Shown: one piece after another, positions 26,332 through 34,870 of the stretch
How the letters are laid out: each line of letters begins with the position of its first letter
Numbering within the stretch: the stretch's first letter is position 1
Source: UBA6627 sp965248675
GTDB taxonomy: Bacteria; Chloroflexota; Dehalococcoidia; UBA2979
Assembly (NCBI GenBank): GCA_965248675.1
Contig: CBDFJZ010000007.1
Span: 434,001 to 498,000, forward strand
Direction of reading: 5' to 3'
Length of the DNA stretch: 64,000 nucleotides
The notes under the pieces: model-generated
Told to the model about the DNA's origin: nothing
The model's input: only the letters and a program-made list of their open reading frames with translations
Databases searched by the model: none
Translations under genes and position numbers: made by a program

Positions 26332-28332
26332 TTACGGCGCCGGCAAGCTCACTGGTTCGCCGGAGCTCGCCGAGTAGGTCCCGCGGCGGATGCCGTCGTC
26401 CTCGGTCTCCAACGTCGAGAACACCCACGCCACCGACCCGGGGGCGAACCGCGTGACATCGATCGAGAAAAAAAAGATCGTCTCAGGTCCGGTGATCTGA
26501 CCGCAGACATCGCCAGCCGGCACGGCGGCCTCCACGCCATCTTCCAACCGCCGGCACGTCAACGGTTCACCCGCCGAGGCGCTCAGCACATGCTCGATCC
26601 GTTGGCCGCTAGCACCCTCCACGGCGAATCGGTACTCCAGCGGCCGCTCTGGCGTCGTCGGAATCGGCTCGCGCATCACATGAGTGCTCTCGACCTGGTA
26701 CGGCGGGAATCCGGGTGTGATCAGCACGCGGCTAGTGCTCGTCAACTGGGCGTAGTACGGGCGGCAGTACAGCGCATTTTCGTCCGGGTGAATGTTGCAG
26801 AACGTATACCCCTCCCCCGGCGTTGGCGCCGGTGTCGGTACCACCGCCGTCGGGGCCACAGTCGCCGCCGCCGTTGGCTCGACCGTCGAGGTCGCCGCAG
26901 TGCCCCCACCGCCACCAACCAGAGGCGTCGGCGTCGCCGCGAGATCGTCGTCGCCGCCACCGCCGATCACGAACACCAGGCCCACGGCCAGCACCGCGAG
27001 GATGCCGCCACCGCCGATCACTAGCCGGCGCGGGAAGCCAGCTGCTGATGACACCTTGGTCGGTTCCGTGGCCGGCATCTCCTCGACCTCGCTGGGCGGT
27101 CCCGCGTACTGCGGGTACATCACCTCGAGATAGCGCAGGTCGCTGTCGGTGAGTCCGGAGCCGGTGTTCGCGAACCGACCCATCTCGGTGATGCGGCTCT
27201 TGACGCAGTCGATGTACGCCTGCCGAATGGCGTCCCACGGAGCCTTGGCCGTCTCGAACGCGGACTGGGCAGCCGCTTGCTCGTTCTGGCGTTGGCGCAG
27301 GGTCTGAGCAGCTCGGTCACCGGCCCGCGCCGAGCTGTCCGCGCGATCGCGCAACGTCGCCAGCTCGGACAGGTTGACGCGCTCGCCTCGCGAAGCCGCG
27401 ACCTCGGCCGCAATCGCGGACCGATCCGCCTCCTCAGCCGCGCCGTAGTAGTTCCCCAGCGCCAGTGAACGCCGCTCGTTGGCTGCCTCGAGCTCGCGCC
27501 AGGCAGCGTTGCGCGCCTGTAATTCCGGCGCATCCGTCCGTGGGCGCTGCGGTCCACAATGGCGCTCCGCACTGCGAACCAAGACATCCACCTCGTGCGC
27601 GACGTCGTCCGGAATCTCCTCGCGCTGCGCTTGATAACGCTCGAGGAGCTGCGCGGTCGTCTGCTCGATCTGCAGTTCGAGTTCGAGAATCGCTCCCTGG
27701 TGAATCTCGTGCTCGTTCCGCGCCACCATGTACATCGTGGTGCCCGGGTCGAGCCGGCTCCACCCCTTCTGCAGGTCGCGTTGGGTCGCCTGGATCTGAC
27801 CAACCGACACAGCGATATGTTTGATCGCCTTGGCGTAGATCTTAAAGAACGCACCCAGGCCGGGAATCCGCTCGATCAACGGCCCGAGCTTGTCGACGGC
27901 GAACTCGAACGCCTCGGCGAGCGCTTCGATCTGCTGGTCGGCCGGCGCCCCGGCGTTCTCGAGGGCGTTCTGGATCTGGTCGAGCGTCTCCTCGAGCGGC
28001 CCCAGCGCCTCGTTCACGTTCTCCAGCGCCTCGGTGAACTGCTCGAGCCCTTCGCCAACGCCCTCGGCCAGTTCCCTCACCGCCGGATCTTCGAGCGCCT
28101 CCCTGATCTCAGCACCGAGGTTGTCGAGTCCCTCGACGTACTCGTCGAGCTTCTCTTTGACCGCCTCAGCGTCGCCTCCGGTGGCGTCGAGCACCTGCCG
28201 CAGCTCTTTCACGGCGGCGTTGGTCTGAGACACCTCTTCCAGAGCGCTCGTCTCCTGCAGCAGCTCGTTGCGCTCCGCGACCAGCTCGCCGAGCCGCGCC
28301 TCCAACTGCTCGACGCTCTGTTCATCCGGCAT
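26332..28332 (-). CDS. Large coiled-coil protein with one membrane helix and a C-terminal extracytoplasmic domain
   Basis: A 666-residue protein of no recognised family. Residues 1 to about 380 are rich in Glu, Leu, Ala and Gln with heptad-like spacing (QLEARLGELVAERNELLQE), a probable long coiled coil, broken near residue 165 by a more hydrophobic segment (GPLIERIPGLGAFFKIYAKA). One membrane helix, GILAVLAVGLVFVIGG, lies near 440-456. A Thr/Pro/Ala-rich linker follows to about 510, then a roughly 155-residue domain with four cysteines (FCNIHPDENALYCR, LTCRR, DVCGQ). The layout suggests a cytosolic coiled coil anchored to a cell-surface domain, perhaps a structural or sensing role. Its ATG at 28332 faces away from the thiolase-like gene. 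Confidence 0.8.
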   Translation of the reverse strand: MPDEQSVEQLEARLGELVAERNELLQETSALEEVSQTNAAVKELRQVLDATGGDAEAVKEKLDEYVEGLDNLGAEIREALEDPAVRELAEGVGEGLEQFTEALENVNEALGPLEETLDQIQNALENAGAPADQQIEALAEAFEFAVDKLGPLIERIPGLGAFFKIYAKAIKHIAVSVGQIQATQRDLQKGWSRLDPGTTMYMVARNEHEIHQGAILELELQIEQTTAQLLERYQAQREEIPDDVAHEVDVLVRSAERHCGPQRPRTDAPELQARNAAWRELEAANERRSLALGNYYGAAEEADRSAIAAEVAASRGERVNLSELATLRDRADSSARAGDRAAQTLRQRQNEQAAAQSAFETAKAPWDAIRQAYIDCVKSRITEMGRFANTGSGLTDSDLRYLEVMYPQYAGPPSEVEEMPATEPTKVSSAAGFPRRLVIGGGGILAVLAVGLVFVIGGGGDDDLAATPTPLVGGGGGTAATSTVEPTAAATVAPTAVVPTPAPTPGEGYTFCNIHPDENALYCRPYYAQLTSTSRVLITPGFPPYQVESTHVMREPIPTTPERPLEYRFAVEGASGQRIEHVLSASAGEPLTCRRLEDGVEAAVPAGDVCGQITGPETIFFFSIDVTRFAPGSVAWVFSTLETEDDGIRRGTYSASSGEPVSLPAP

Positions 28333-28494
28333 CGTTCGCCCCCCGACCCGCTCCCGCAGCGCTCGCGCCCGGCGCACAGCACTCTACCGAAAGGCACTTC
28401 CAGCGCGCGTGACGAGGCCGCCAACCAGGCAGGCAGCTCGGTCACCGACGCCACACAGTCAGTTTGGCGCTAGTCGCCTCGCCCAAAGGCCCTG

Positions 28495-28500
28495 TATAAG
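28495..28500 (+). promoter_or_regulatory. Possible -10 element of the thiolase-like/DUF35 operon
   Basis: TATAAG matches TATAAT at five of six positions, 56 bases before the ATG at 28556, in the 223-base divergent gap. TTGGCG at 28464-28469 is too far away (25 bases) to be a standard -35. Weak support. Confidence 0.25.
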
Positions 28501-28555
28501 AGCGAGGCGCGCGAGGCCGAACGAGCCCGCGCTTCGGGCTATCGAGAGGGCGCCG

Positions 28556-29692
28556 ATGAAGGGCTTCGAAGGCCGCTACTGCATCGTCGGCGTGGGGCAG
28601 ACGCCGTACGGCAAGGTGCCCGGCATGTCGCAGCTGGCCCACAACGTGCTGGCGATCCGCAACGCGATCGAGGACGCGGGCCTGACGACCGACGACGTCG
28701 ACGGGGTGCTGACCAAGGCGCCGACCTCGACGTTCCCGATGCTGTGGGCGCCGAAGGTGGCGGAGGCGCTGCGGATCACGCCGCGGGTGACAGGGACGCT
28801 GGACCAGGCGGGGGCGAGCAACATCGGGCTGATCCAGTACGCGATCAGCGCGCTCGCCCTCGGGCAGGCGAACTACGTCGCGATCTCGTACGGCGACAAC
28901 CCGCGCAGCGGGACGCGCGCGACGTACGCGCGGCCTCGAGGCGACGACGCGATCGCCGGCGTGTTCGGAGCGCCGTCCAGCTACGCGATGATCGCGCGCC
29001 GGCACATGTACGAGTACGGGACGACGCACGATCAGCTCGCCAACGTGGCGATCGCGCACCGCTATCACGCGAGCATGAACCCGAACGCCGTGTTCCAGGA
29101 GCCGATCACACGCGTGGACTACGAGCACTCTCGCTTCGTCGCCGAGCCGTTCCGGCTGCTCGACTGCTGCCCGGTGTCCGATGGCGGCGCGGCCTACATC
29201 GTCACCACCGAAGAGCGCGCGAAGGACCTGGCGAAGGACCCCGTCTACGTCGAGGGGATCGGCCAGGGCCATCCGGCCTGGGACTTCTTCCGTCGCGGCG
29301 ATCTGACGACGAGCGGGGCGGCGGTGTCCGGGGAGGCGGCGTTCCGCAACGCCGGCCTCGGGCCGAAGGACATCGACTTCTGCGAGATCTACGACTGCTT
29401 CACGATCGTGCCGCTCGTCACCCTCGAGGAGTACGGCTTCTGCGAGAAGGGCGAGGGCGGCGCGTTCTACGAGGACCAGCGTACCCACATCGGCGGGGAG
29501 CTGCCGGTGAACACCTCGGGCGGGCTGCTCTCGGAGACGGGGATGCCGGGGACGCAGCTCGTGGTCGAGGCGGTGCGGCAGCTCCGAGGCGAGGGCGGAC
29601 CTCGGCAGGTCGCGGACGCCGAGGTCGGGCTGGTGAGTCAGCAGGGTGGGATCATGACGACGCACGCCACGATGATCGTGTCGAAGGAGTAG
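28556..29692 (+). CDS. Thiolase-like protein of the SCP-x/Ltp2 group, partner of DUF35
   Basis: A 378-residue thiolase-fold protein (CIVGVGQTPYGKVPGMSQLA at the start; CEIYDCFTIVPLVTLEEYGF; NTSGGLLSETGMPG). The nucleophilic Cys of true thiolases is absent: the matching loop reads TLDQAGASNIGLIQ. The GHP His motif is changed to GMP, and the C-terminal Cys is also missing. Loss of these residues together with an adjacent DUF35 gene is the pattern of the Ltp2-type aldolases of steroid side-chain degradation, which split a beta-hydroxyacyl-CoA. GAGAGGG at 28544-28550 supports the start. Three bases separate it from the DUF35 gene. Confidence 0.85.
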   Translation: MKGFEGRYCIVGVGQTPYGKVPGMSQLAHNVLAIRNAIEDAGLTTDDVDGVLTKAPTSTFPMLWAPKVAEALRITPRVTGTLDQAGASNIGLIQYAISALALGQANYVAISYGDNPRSGTRATYARPRGDDAIAGVFGAPSSYAMIARRHMYEYGTTHDQLANVAIAHRYHASMNPNAVFQEPITRVDYEHSRFVAEPFRLLDCCPVSDGGAAYIVTTEERAKDLAKDPVYVEGIGQGHPAWDFFRRGDLTTSGAAVSGEAAFRNAGLGPKDIDFCEIYDCFTIVPLVTLEEYGFCEKGEGGAFYEDQRTHIGGELPVNTSGGLLSETGMPGTQLVVEAVRQLRGEGGPRQVADAEVGLVSQQGGIMTTHATMIVSKE

Positions 29693-29695
29693 GCG

Positions 29696-30124
29696 ATGGC
29701 CGTCAATCCCGCGTTCGCGCCGATGGCGGACCTGCTCCCCGAACCGACGGAAGTCAACGCTCCATTCTGGGACGGCCTCAACGAGGGCGAAGTCCGGATG
29801 CAGCACTGCATGGCCTGCGGGAGCTACCAGCACCCGCCGGAGAGCTTCTGCTACGCCTGCGGCTCGACCGAGATCGAGTGGGAGACGGTCGCGGGCGGCG
29901 GCGAAGTGTACTCGTTCATCGTCGTGCACCAGCCGTACCACGTCGCGTTCCGCGACCGGCTGCCGTACGTGGTGGCGACCGTGCAACTCGATGAGGGGCC
30001 TCGGATGCTCGGTCCGATCTTCGAGGTCGATCCGGCGTCGATCACGATCGGGATGCGCGTGCGGCCTCGGATCGAAGCAGTCAGCGACGAAGGCGCCGCG
30101 TTGTTCTTCCAAGCGGAGCGCTAG
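29696..30124 (+). CDS. DUF35 OB-fold/zinc-ribbon acyl-CoA-associated protein
   Basis: A 142-residue protein with an N-terminal helix, a rubredoxin-like zinc ribbon (CMACGSYQHPPESFCYAC, two CxxC pairs, near residues 38-55) and an OB-fold (GGGEVYSFIVVHQPYHVAF). DUF35 proteins bind acyl-CoA and complete the active site of thiolase-like partners, as in the Ltp2-ChsH2 aldolase complex. It starts three bases after the thiolase-like stop, with GAAGGAG overlapping that stop, so the two are translated together. Confidence 0.92.
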   Translation: MAVNPAFAPMADLLPEPTEVNAPFWDGLNEGEVRMQHCMACGSYQHPPESFCYACGSTEIEWETVAGGGEVYSFIVVHQPYHVAFRDRLPYVVATVQLDEGPRMLGPIFEVDPASITIGMRVRPRIEAVSDEGAALFFQAER

Positions 30125-30589
30125 CGATGCGATTCTCCCTCGCTCCTCGGCTGCCACACAGGCGACCGCGTCAAGCGAGTTTTTCGTTCCGATGCCACAA
30201 ACGCTGGCCTAGCGGTGCCAGAAGCAACTCCAGCGAGACACCCCGCGTCAGTCTCAATAGCTGGCGAGAACGCACCCCGATCGCTCGCCGCCACCGAGCT
30301 CCGATTTGGCCAAGGCCCCCCGGCTTGCCAGGGGGTCCGGGGGGCAAGCTGCCTCCCGGCGGGGGTGTCGGGGGCAAGCGCCCCCGACGAACGAAGCGTC
30401 GCCCGAAGCCGGCGCGCAGCATGCGGCCAGCCGCCCACCTCGTAGTCCCTTCGCTAGGCTCCGACCATTCGCTAGGCTCCGACCAGGGGTCACGTCGCGC
30501 CCAGCGGTCTGGCGAGGAGGCGAACGCCCCGTGCGAATAAGAAAACCCCTACGGCGGAGCCGCATCGAAGAAATGGCCAGGGGGGTCTG
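30125..30589. other. Structured intergenic region with hairpins and an 18-bp tandem repeat
   Basis: No gene supported in 465 bases. Seen: a perfect 9-bp stem GCCCCCCGG (30315-30323) with CCGGGGGGC (30337-30345); a second perfect stem GTCGGGGGC (30367-30375) with GCCCCCGAC (30380-30388) around an AAGC loop; and an exact 18-bp tandem duplication starting TTCGCTAGG. The open frames here are Pro/Gly/Arg low-complexity strings made by the G/C runs and are not taken as proteins. Could be a terminator cluster, a repeat-element relic or a structured RNA. Confidence 0.6.
30450..30485. repeat. Exact tandem duplication of an 18-bp unit
   Basis: TTCGCTAGGCTCCGACCA occurs at 30450-30467 and again immediately at 30468-30485 without mismatch. 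The unit contains CTAG, the target core of IS481-type elements, but no insertion is present here. Confidence 0.9.
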
Positions 30590-31015
30590 ATGAGAATCAG
30601 GAAACCCTGGACCGAGTGGGACGATGACATCGAGTCGAAGGCGCTGCCCGGCGCCATGGGCGTCTACGAACTCGCCGACGAGGACCAGCGCACGCTCTAC
30701 ATCGGCAAGGCGAGCGGCAACTCGCCGTTCGGCCTGCGCGGCGAGCTGTTCCGGCACTTCAGCACGAGCGACCGGCTCGCCGGCGAGAACTGGGACCACC
30801 CTCGGATGGGTGAGGATCTGCCGTCGGTGCGGGGGAACGCGCGCTACTACCGCTTCGAGGTGAACCACAACTACTACAGCCGCTGGATCGAGGTCCTGAC
30901 CCGCTACCGTGAAGACCACGAGACGCTGCCGCCCGGCAACCTCGAGGACCCCGAGCAGCCGCCGCCCCTTGGGCGCTACCACTGGAAGAGCGAGGACGCA
31001 GAACGTGGACTTTGA
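30590..31015 (+). CDS. GIY-YIG-like domain protein (DUF7508-like)
   Basis: A 141-residue protein. The segment GVYELADEDQRTLYIGKAS followed by GLRGELFRHF resembles the GIY-YIG nuclease core: GVY for GIY, YIG, then an Arg on a helix. The rest, RYYRFEVNHNYYSRWIEV, gives the length of small stand-alone members. Whether it is a nuclease is unproven; the usual C-terminal Glu could be the one in RWIEVLTRYREDHE. The gene overlaps the acyl-CoA dehydrogenase start by 11 bases. Confidence 0.65.
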   Translation: MRIRKPWTEWDDDIESKALPGAMGVYELADEDQRTLYIGKASGNSPFGLRGELFRHFSTSDRLAGENWDHPRMGEDLPSVRGNARYYRFEVNHNYYSRWIEVLTRYREDHETLPPGNLEDPEQPPPLGRYHWKSEDAERGL

Positions 31016-32174
31016 GCTGACCGACGAACAGCAGTTGATCATCGATAACGTGCGACGGTTCATCCGCGAGGAGATCCGCCCGCTCGAGCCCGACCTCGAT
31101 CCTGACGCCTACCGCCTCCGCCCCGAGGACGACGAGCGGCTGCGCGGGATGGTGAAGGAGATGGGCCTCTACCAGATGGACGTGCCCGAGGACTACGGCG
31201 GTCCCGGCGTGGACACGGTCACGCGCACGCTGGTCGCAGAGGAGCTCTCCCAGCACCGCGCCGGCCTCTACGCGCCCGCCTATGGCGTCTTCGGCTCGGG
31301 CCCGCAAGGTCAGCTCTACAACGGCACCGAGGAACAGAAGGAGCAGTACTTCTGGCCAACGATGCGCGGCGAGAAGAGCGGCTTCTTCGGCCTCAGTGAG
31401 CCCAGCGGCGGCTCCGATCCCGCGCGCGCGATCCAGACTCGCGGCGTGCGCGACGGCGACGAGTGGGTGATCAACGGCAGCAAGCTCTGGAACTCCGGCG
31501 CCGATACGGCCGATTACGGCATCGTCTACGTGCGCACCGACCCCTCGAAGGGTCGCCAGGGCATCACCGCGTTCATCGTCGACACCGACACGCCCGGCTT
31601 CCGCGTCGAGCGCCTCGTCCAGGTACTCCGCGCGCACTACACCACGGAGCTATCGTTCACCGACATGCGCGTGCCTCACGCCAACATCCTCGGCGAGGAA
31701 GGCGGGGGGTTCGCGCTGGCTAACGACTATCTGGCAAGAAACCGGATCCCTTATTCCGCGGCCGGCATCGGCGTGGCCGTCTACGCCCACGAGATGGCGA
31801 TCGACTGGGCGAAACAGCGGGTCACCTTCGGCGAGCCGCTCGCCGCCCGGCAGGCGATCCAGTGGATGCTCGTCGACAACGAGATCGACCTCCGCAGCGC
31901 GCGCTGGGCCTGCCTCGCGGCAGCCGACAAGGCCGAGCGCGGCCTGCCGTTCCGCTTCGAGTCCTCGATGGCGAAGCTGGTCAGCACCGAGGGCGCGGGC
32001 CGCGTGGTCGACCGCTGCATGCAGATCATGGGCGGCCTCGGGATGAGCAAGGATCTGCCGATGGAGCGCTGGTACCGCGAGTTGCGCATCCGCCGCATCG
32101 GCGAAGGCCCCTCCGAGGTCCAGCGCATCGTGATGGCGCGCGACCTGCTGAACATCGGCAGCGGCAGCCGCTAG
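31005..32174 (+). CDS. Acyl-CoA dehydrogenase
   Basis: A 389-residue FAD enzyme that introduces a trans-2 double bond into an acyl-CoA. N-terminal helices (FELTDEQQLIIDNVRRFIRE), FFGLSEPSGGSDPARA (FAD/substrate contact in the beta domain), LWNSGADTADYGIVYVRTD, and the C-terminal QIMGGLGMSKDLPMERWYRE and RIGEGPSEVQRIVMARDLL, with a Glu (GEG) at the position of the catalytic base of medium-chain enzymes. It starts with GTG at 31005 inside the end of the preceding gene, which suggests coupling. Next gene, 40 bases on, is an enoyl-CoA hydratase, the following step in beta-oxidation. Confidence 0.93.
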   Translation: MDFELTDEQQLIIDNVRRFIREEIRPLEPDLDPDAYRLRPEDDERLRGMVKEMGLYQMDVPEDYGGPGVDTVTRTLVAEELSQHRAGLYAPAYGVFGSGPQGQLYNGTEEQKEQYFWPTMRGEKSGFFGLSEPSGGSDPARAIQTRGVRDGDEWVINGSKLWNSGADTADYGIVYVRTDPSKGRQGITAFIVDTDTPGFRVERLVQVLRAHYTTELSFTDMRVPHANILGEEGGGFALANDYLARNRIPYSAAGIGVAVYAHEMAIDWAKQRVTFGEPLAARQAIQWMLVDNEIDLRSARWACLAAADKAERGLPFRFESSMAKLVSTEGAGRVVDRCMQIMGGLGMSKDLPMERWYRELRIRRIGEGPSEVQRIVMARDLLNIGSGSR

Positions 32175-32214
32175 CGGATCGAAACCCCAGCGTTCACGGC
32201 TCCAGGAGCACGCC

Positions 32215-33009
32215 ATGACGATCGACTTCGACGTTCAGGACAAGATCGCGACGATCACTCTCAACCGCCCCGAGGCGCTCAACGCGATGACCCCACACAT
32301 GTACGAGCGGCTCTCTGAGTGTTGGATCGAGGTACGCGACAACCCGGACATCTGGGTTGCGGTCGTCACCGGCGCACCTCAGCCGAACCGCACCCCGGAG
32401 AAGCAGGTCTTCTCCGCCGGCGCCGACCTCAAGCAGACCATCCCCTCCGTGCCGGAGGCCTACGAGTTCTGGCAGACCCAGTCCGACCTGATCCTCAACC
32501 GCGGCCTCGAGGTCTGGAAGCCTGTCGTCGCCGCCGTGAACGGGCTCTGCCTCGCCGGCGGCATGACCCTGCTGATGGCCACCGACATCCGCGTCGCCAC
32601 CGAACACGCGCTGTTCGACCTCTCCGAGGTAAAGCGCGGGATCCTGCCCGGCAACGGCGGGACGCAGCGGACGATCCGCCAGCTTCCATACCCGATCGCG
32701 ATGGAGGTGCTGCTCCTCGGCCGCCGGCTCACCGCCGAGGAGGCCGCGCACTTCGGGTTCATCAACGAGGTGGTTCCGCACGGGACGCAGCTCGACGTGG
32801 CGATGGAGCGTGCTGAGCAGCTCCGCGCTATGCCGCCGCTCGCGGTCCGCGCTATCAAGGAGCTCTCCGTCCGCGCCCAGTACATGCCCCTCGACGACGG
32901 CCTGCGCATGGAAGGCGCGATCTCCGCGCGGCTGCGCGCCACCGAGGACGCGAAGGAAGGGCCTCGGGCGTTCGCCGAGAAGCGGAAGGCCGAGTTCACG
33001 GGCCGCTAG
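32215..33009 (+). CDS. Enoyl-CoA hydratase/isomerase family protein
   Basis: A 264-residue crotonase-fold protein with FSAGADLKQTIP (oxyanion hole) and NGLCLAGGMTLLMATDIRVA. The first catalytic Glu is replaced (AGGMTLL), while the second is present (LSEVKRGILPGNGGTQR). AGGAG lies six bases before the ATG. The position directly after the acyl-CoA dehydrogenase suggests the next beta-oxidation step, but the missing Glu leaves the reaction open. The ending AFAEKRKAEFTGR is typical of the family. Confidence 0.88.
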   Translation: MTIDFDVQDKIATITLNRPEALNAMTPHMYERLSECWIEVRDNPDIWVAVVTGAPQPNRTPEKQVFSAGADLKQTIPSVPEAYEFWQTQSDLILNRGLEVWKPVVAAVNGLCLAGGMTLLMATDIRVATEHALFDLSEVKRGILPGNGGTQRTIRQLPYPIAMEVLLLGRRLTAEEAAHFGFINEVVPHGTQLDVAMERAEQLRAMPPLAVRAIKELSVRAQYMPLDDGLRMEGAISARLRATEDAKEGPRAFAEKRKAEFTGR

Positions 33010-33166
33010 CCTTCGCCCCGGTCCGCTGCGACTTGCCTTCGGCGTTGCCGACGGGAGTTAAGGTGTCCCCACCCTCCCACCCGAATCCTCAGCCGTGGGC
33101 TGCGCCCTCGGCACCACCGCTTCGGATGTCCTCGGAAACGGCGCGCACCAGCGGGGGCGAGCGCTG

Positions 33167-33814
33167 ATGCCGCACATCGAGCTCCACCTGCACACCAAGG
33201 CGGGCTCCGCCGACTCCAGCATCTCCGTCGACGCGCTCGGCGAGCGCGCGGCCGAGCTCGAGACCGGCGGCCTCCTCGTCACCGAGCACTGGCGCGTTTG
33301 GACCGAGGGCGAGCGCGCCCTCTTCGAGGATCGCTGGGGAATTCGCGTCTACCCAGCGATCGAGGCGACCACCGACGCCGGCCACTTCCTCGTGCTAGGC
33401 GCCGAGCCGGGCGAATCGCTGCCCCACGACACGAGCGCACTGCTCGATCACACGGATGCACGAGGGCACTTCGTGGTCTGGGCGCATCCGTTCCGCCACT
33501 ACTTCGACGGCGTACACACGAGTCAGCGGCCGCCGTTCGAGGCGCGGCTGTCAGCGACGGAGCTCGCCGAGCACCCGGCGTTCGCACGCGTCGACGCGAT
33601 CGAGGTGGAGAACGCGGGGAGCACTGAGCGCGAAAACGCGCTCGCCCTCGAGGTGGGGCGGATCCTCGGCAAGCCGCTGACGGCGGGGAGCGACGCGCAC
33701 GACGTGGAGCACATCGGCGCGCGGCGGCTGCCGGTGGCGGCGACGCCCTCGAATCTCGCGGAACTCATCGAGTTGCTGCGCGAGCTGTCGCTCGAGGGCG
33801 ACGCGACGACGTAA
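33167..33814 (+). CDS. PHP-domain metal-dependent phosphoesterase
   Basis: A 215-residue protein. PHP metal ligands appear in order: IELHLHTKAGSADSSIS (HxH), TEHWR, WAHPFRHYFDGVH and TAGSDAHDVEHIG. PHP proteins cleave phosphoester bonds in nucleotides or small molecules. The ATG at 33167 was preferred to an in-frame ATG at 33095 because homology starts there. It ends with an AAGGAGG-containing gap before the phosphotransferase gene. Confidence 0.82.
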   Translation: MPHIELHLHTKAGSADSSISVDALGERAAELETGGLLVTEHWRVWTEGERALFEDRWGIRVYPAIEATTDAGHFLVLGAEPGESLPHDTSALLDHTDARGHFVVWAHPFRHYFDGVHTSQRPPFEARLSATELAEHPAFARVDAIEVENAGSTERENALALEVGRILGKPLTAGSDAHDVEHIGARRLPVAATPSNLAELIELLRELSLEGDATT

Positions 33815-33828
33815 GGAGGTCGCGACGG

Positions 33829-34848
33829 ATGGGCGCGCTGACCGATGAACCCTCCAGACGCAATGAGATCGCGGCCGCACTGGCGGCGGTCGGCCTCGGA
33901 TCAGGGGCACGCGACTTCGAGGTGGAGCCGCTTAGCACGCTCGCCCACTCATACGTCGCGCGCGTCCGCTTCGGAGGGGTCGAAGGTCAGCCCGCGAGCG
34001 TAATCTTCAAGTCCTCCACGGTCGCTGCCACCGCGGGCCTGGCGCAACGGGAGGCCCGGTTCTACCGCTCGGTCGCGCCTCTGCTGCCCGCTGGTCTGAC
34101 GGCACGCTGTCTATTCGCCGAGGAGTCTGAGCACTCGGCGACGCTGCTCCTGGAGGACCTCTCCGCCACTCACCACGAAGGCGGCGGCTTGTCCCGGACT
34201 TGCGAAGAGGCGAGAGCCTACATCGAGGCGCTGGCCGACCTGCACGTCACTGGATCGCGGATCGCGACGCTTCCCACCGATTGGTCGCGCGACATCGGAA
34301 GCGGTACGAGCGATACCGTCGCTGGGCGTCTGTTGTCGATCGGCCCACTCCTCTCCAAGTTCGCCGACGCGATGGGACATACCATCAGTGCGATGGCACG
34401 CGACGTCATCGGGCGGATCCAAGTGGGGCGCCGCGCTCTGATCGACTTTGCTCAGGCCGATCAGACAATCCTTCAAGGGGACGCGCACTACGCTAACGCG
34501 CTGTACGCCGCCGGTGGCGCGGCGCTGCTCGATTGGGGTAACGCCTGCATCGGCCCAGGCGAAATCGACCTTGCTCACGCCGTTGCCATGAACTTGCCGC
34601 GCGACGTCCGTCTCCGCTGGGAAACGCCGCTCCTCGAGGCCTACCAGCAGCGCTACGCGAAAGGCGCAACGCCCCGTCCTGCTGAGGAGTTCACTCGTCG
34701 GTACCGCCTCGGCGTGTTGTACGCCGTCGTCGTCCCGATCGCCCACTACGCCGCTGGCATCCCAGAGCCGATCTGGCGCCGGCTCCTCAACAACGCAGTT
34801 TCGGCGGCTGAGGACCATAATGCCGTCTCCTCGCTGGAGCGCTCGTGA
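33829..34848 (+). CDS. Phosphotransferase family protein (aminoglycoside/choline kinase fold)
   Basis: A 339-residue kinase-like protein. Seen: ASVIFKSSTVAA (ATP-binding Lys), EARFYRSVAPLL, LLLEDLSATHHEG, the catalytic loop LQGDAHYANALY and LLDWGNACIGPGEIDLAHA (DWG in place of DFG). Such proteins phosphorylate hydroxyl groups of small molecules; those near acyl-CoA dehydrogenases may phosphorylate hydroxyacyl-CoA (ACAD10-like), which would suit the neighbours (inference). The ribosome site AAGGAGGTCG right after the upstream stop is a near-perfect anti-SD complement. Confidence 0.82.
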   Translation: MGALTDEPSRRNEIAAALAAVGLGSGARDFEVEPLSTLAHSYVARVRFGGVEGQPASVIFKSSTVAATAGLAQREARFYRSVAPLLPAGLTARCLFAEESEHSATLLLEDLSATHHEGGGLSRTCEEARAYIEALADLHVTGSRIATLPTDWSRDIGSGTSDTVAGRLLSIGPLLSKFADAMGHTISAMARDVIGRIQVGRRALIDFAQADQTILQGDAHYANALYAAGGAALLDWGNACIGPGEIDLAHAVAMNLPRDVRLRWETPLLEAYQQRYAKGATPRPAEEFTRRYRLGVLYAVVVPIAHYAAGIPEPIWRRLLNNAVSAAEDHNAVSSLERS

Positions 34849-34870
34849 TCAACGCACAGCGGAGACCCTC

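Noticed and set aside
30125..30589. Pro/Gly-rich small open frames on both strands
   Set aside because: They arise from G/C hairpins and have repetitive composition, no ribosome sites and no domain.
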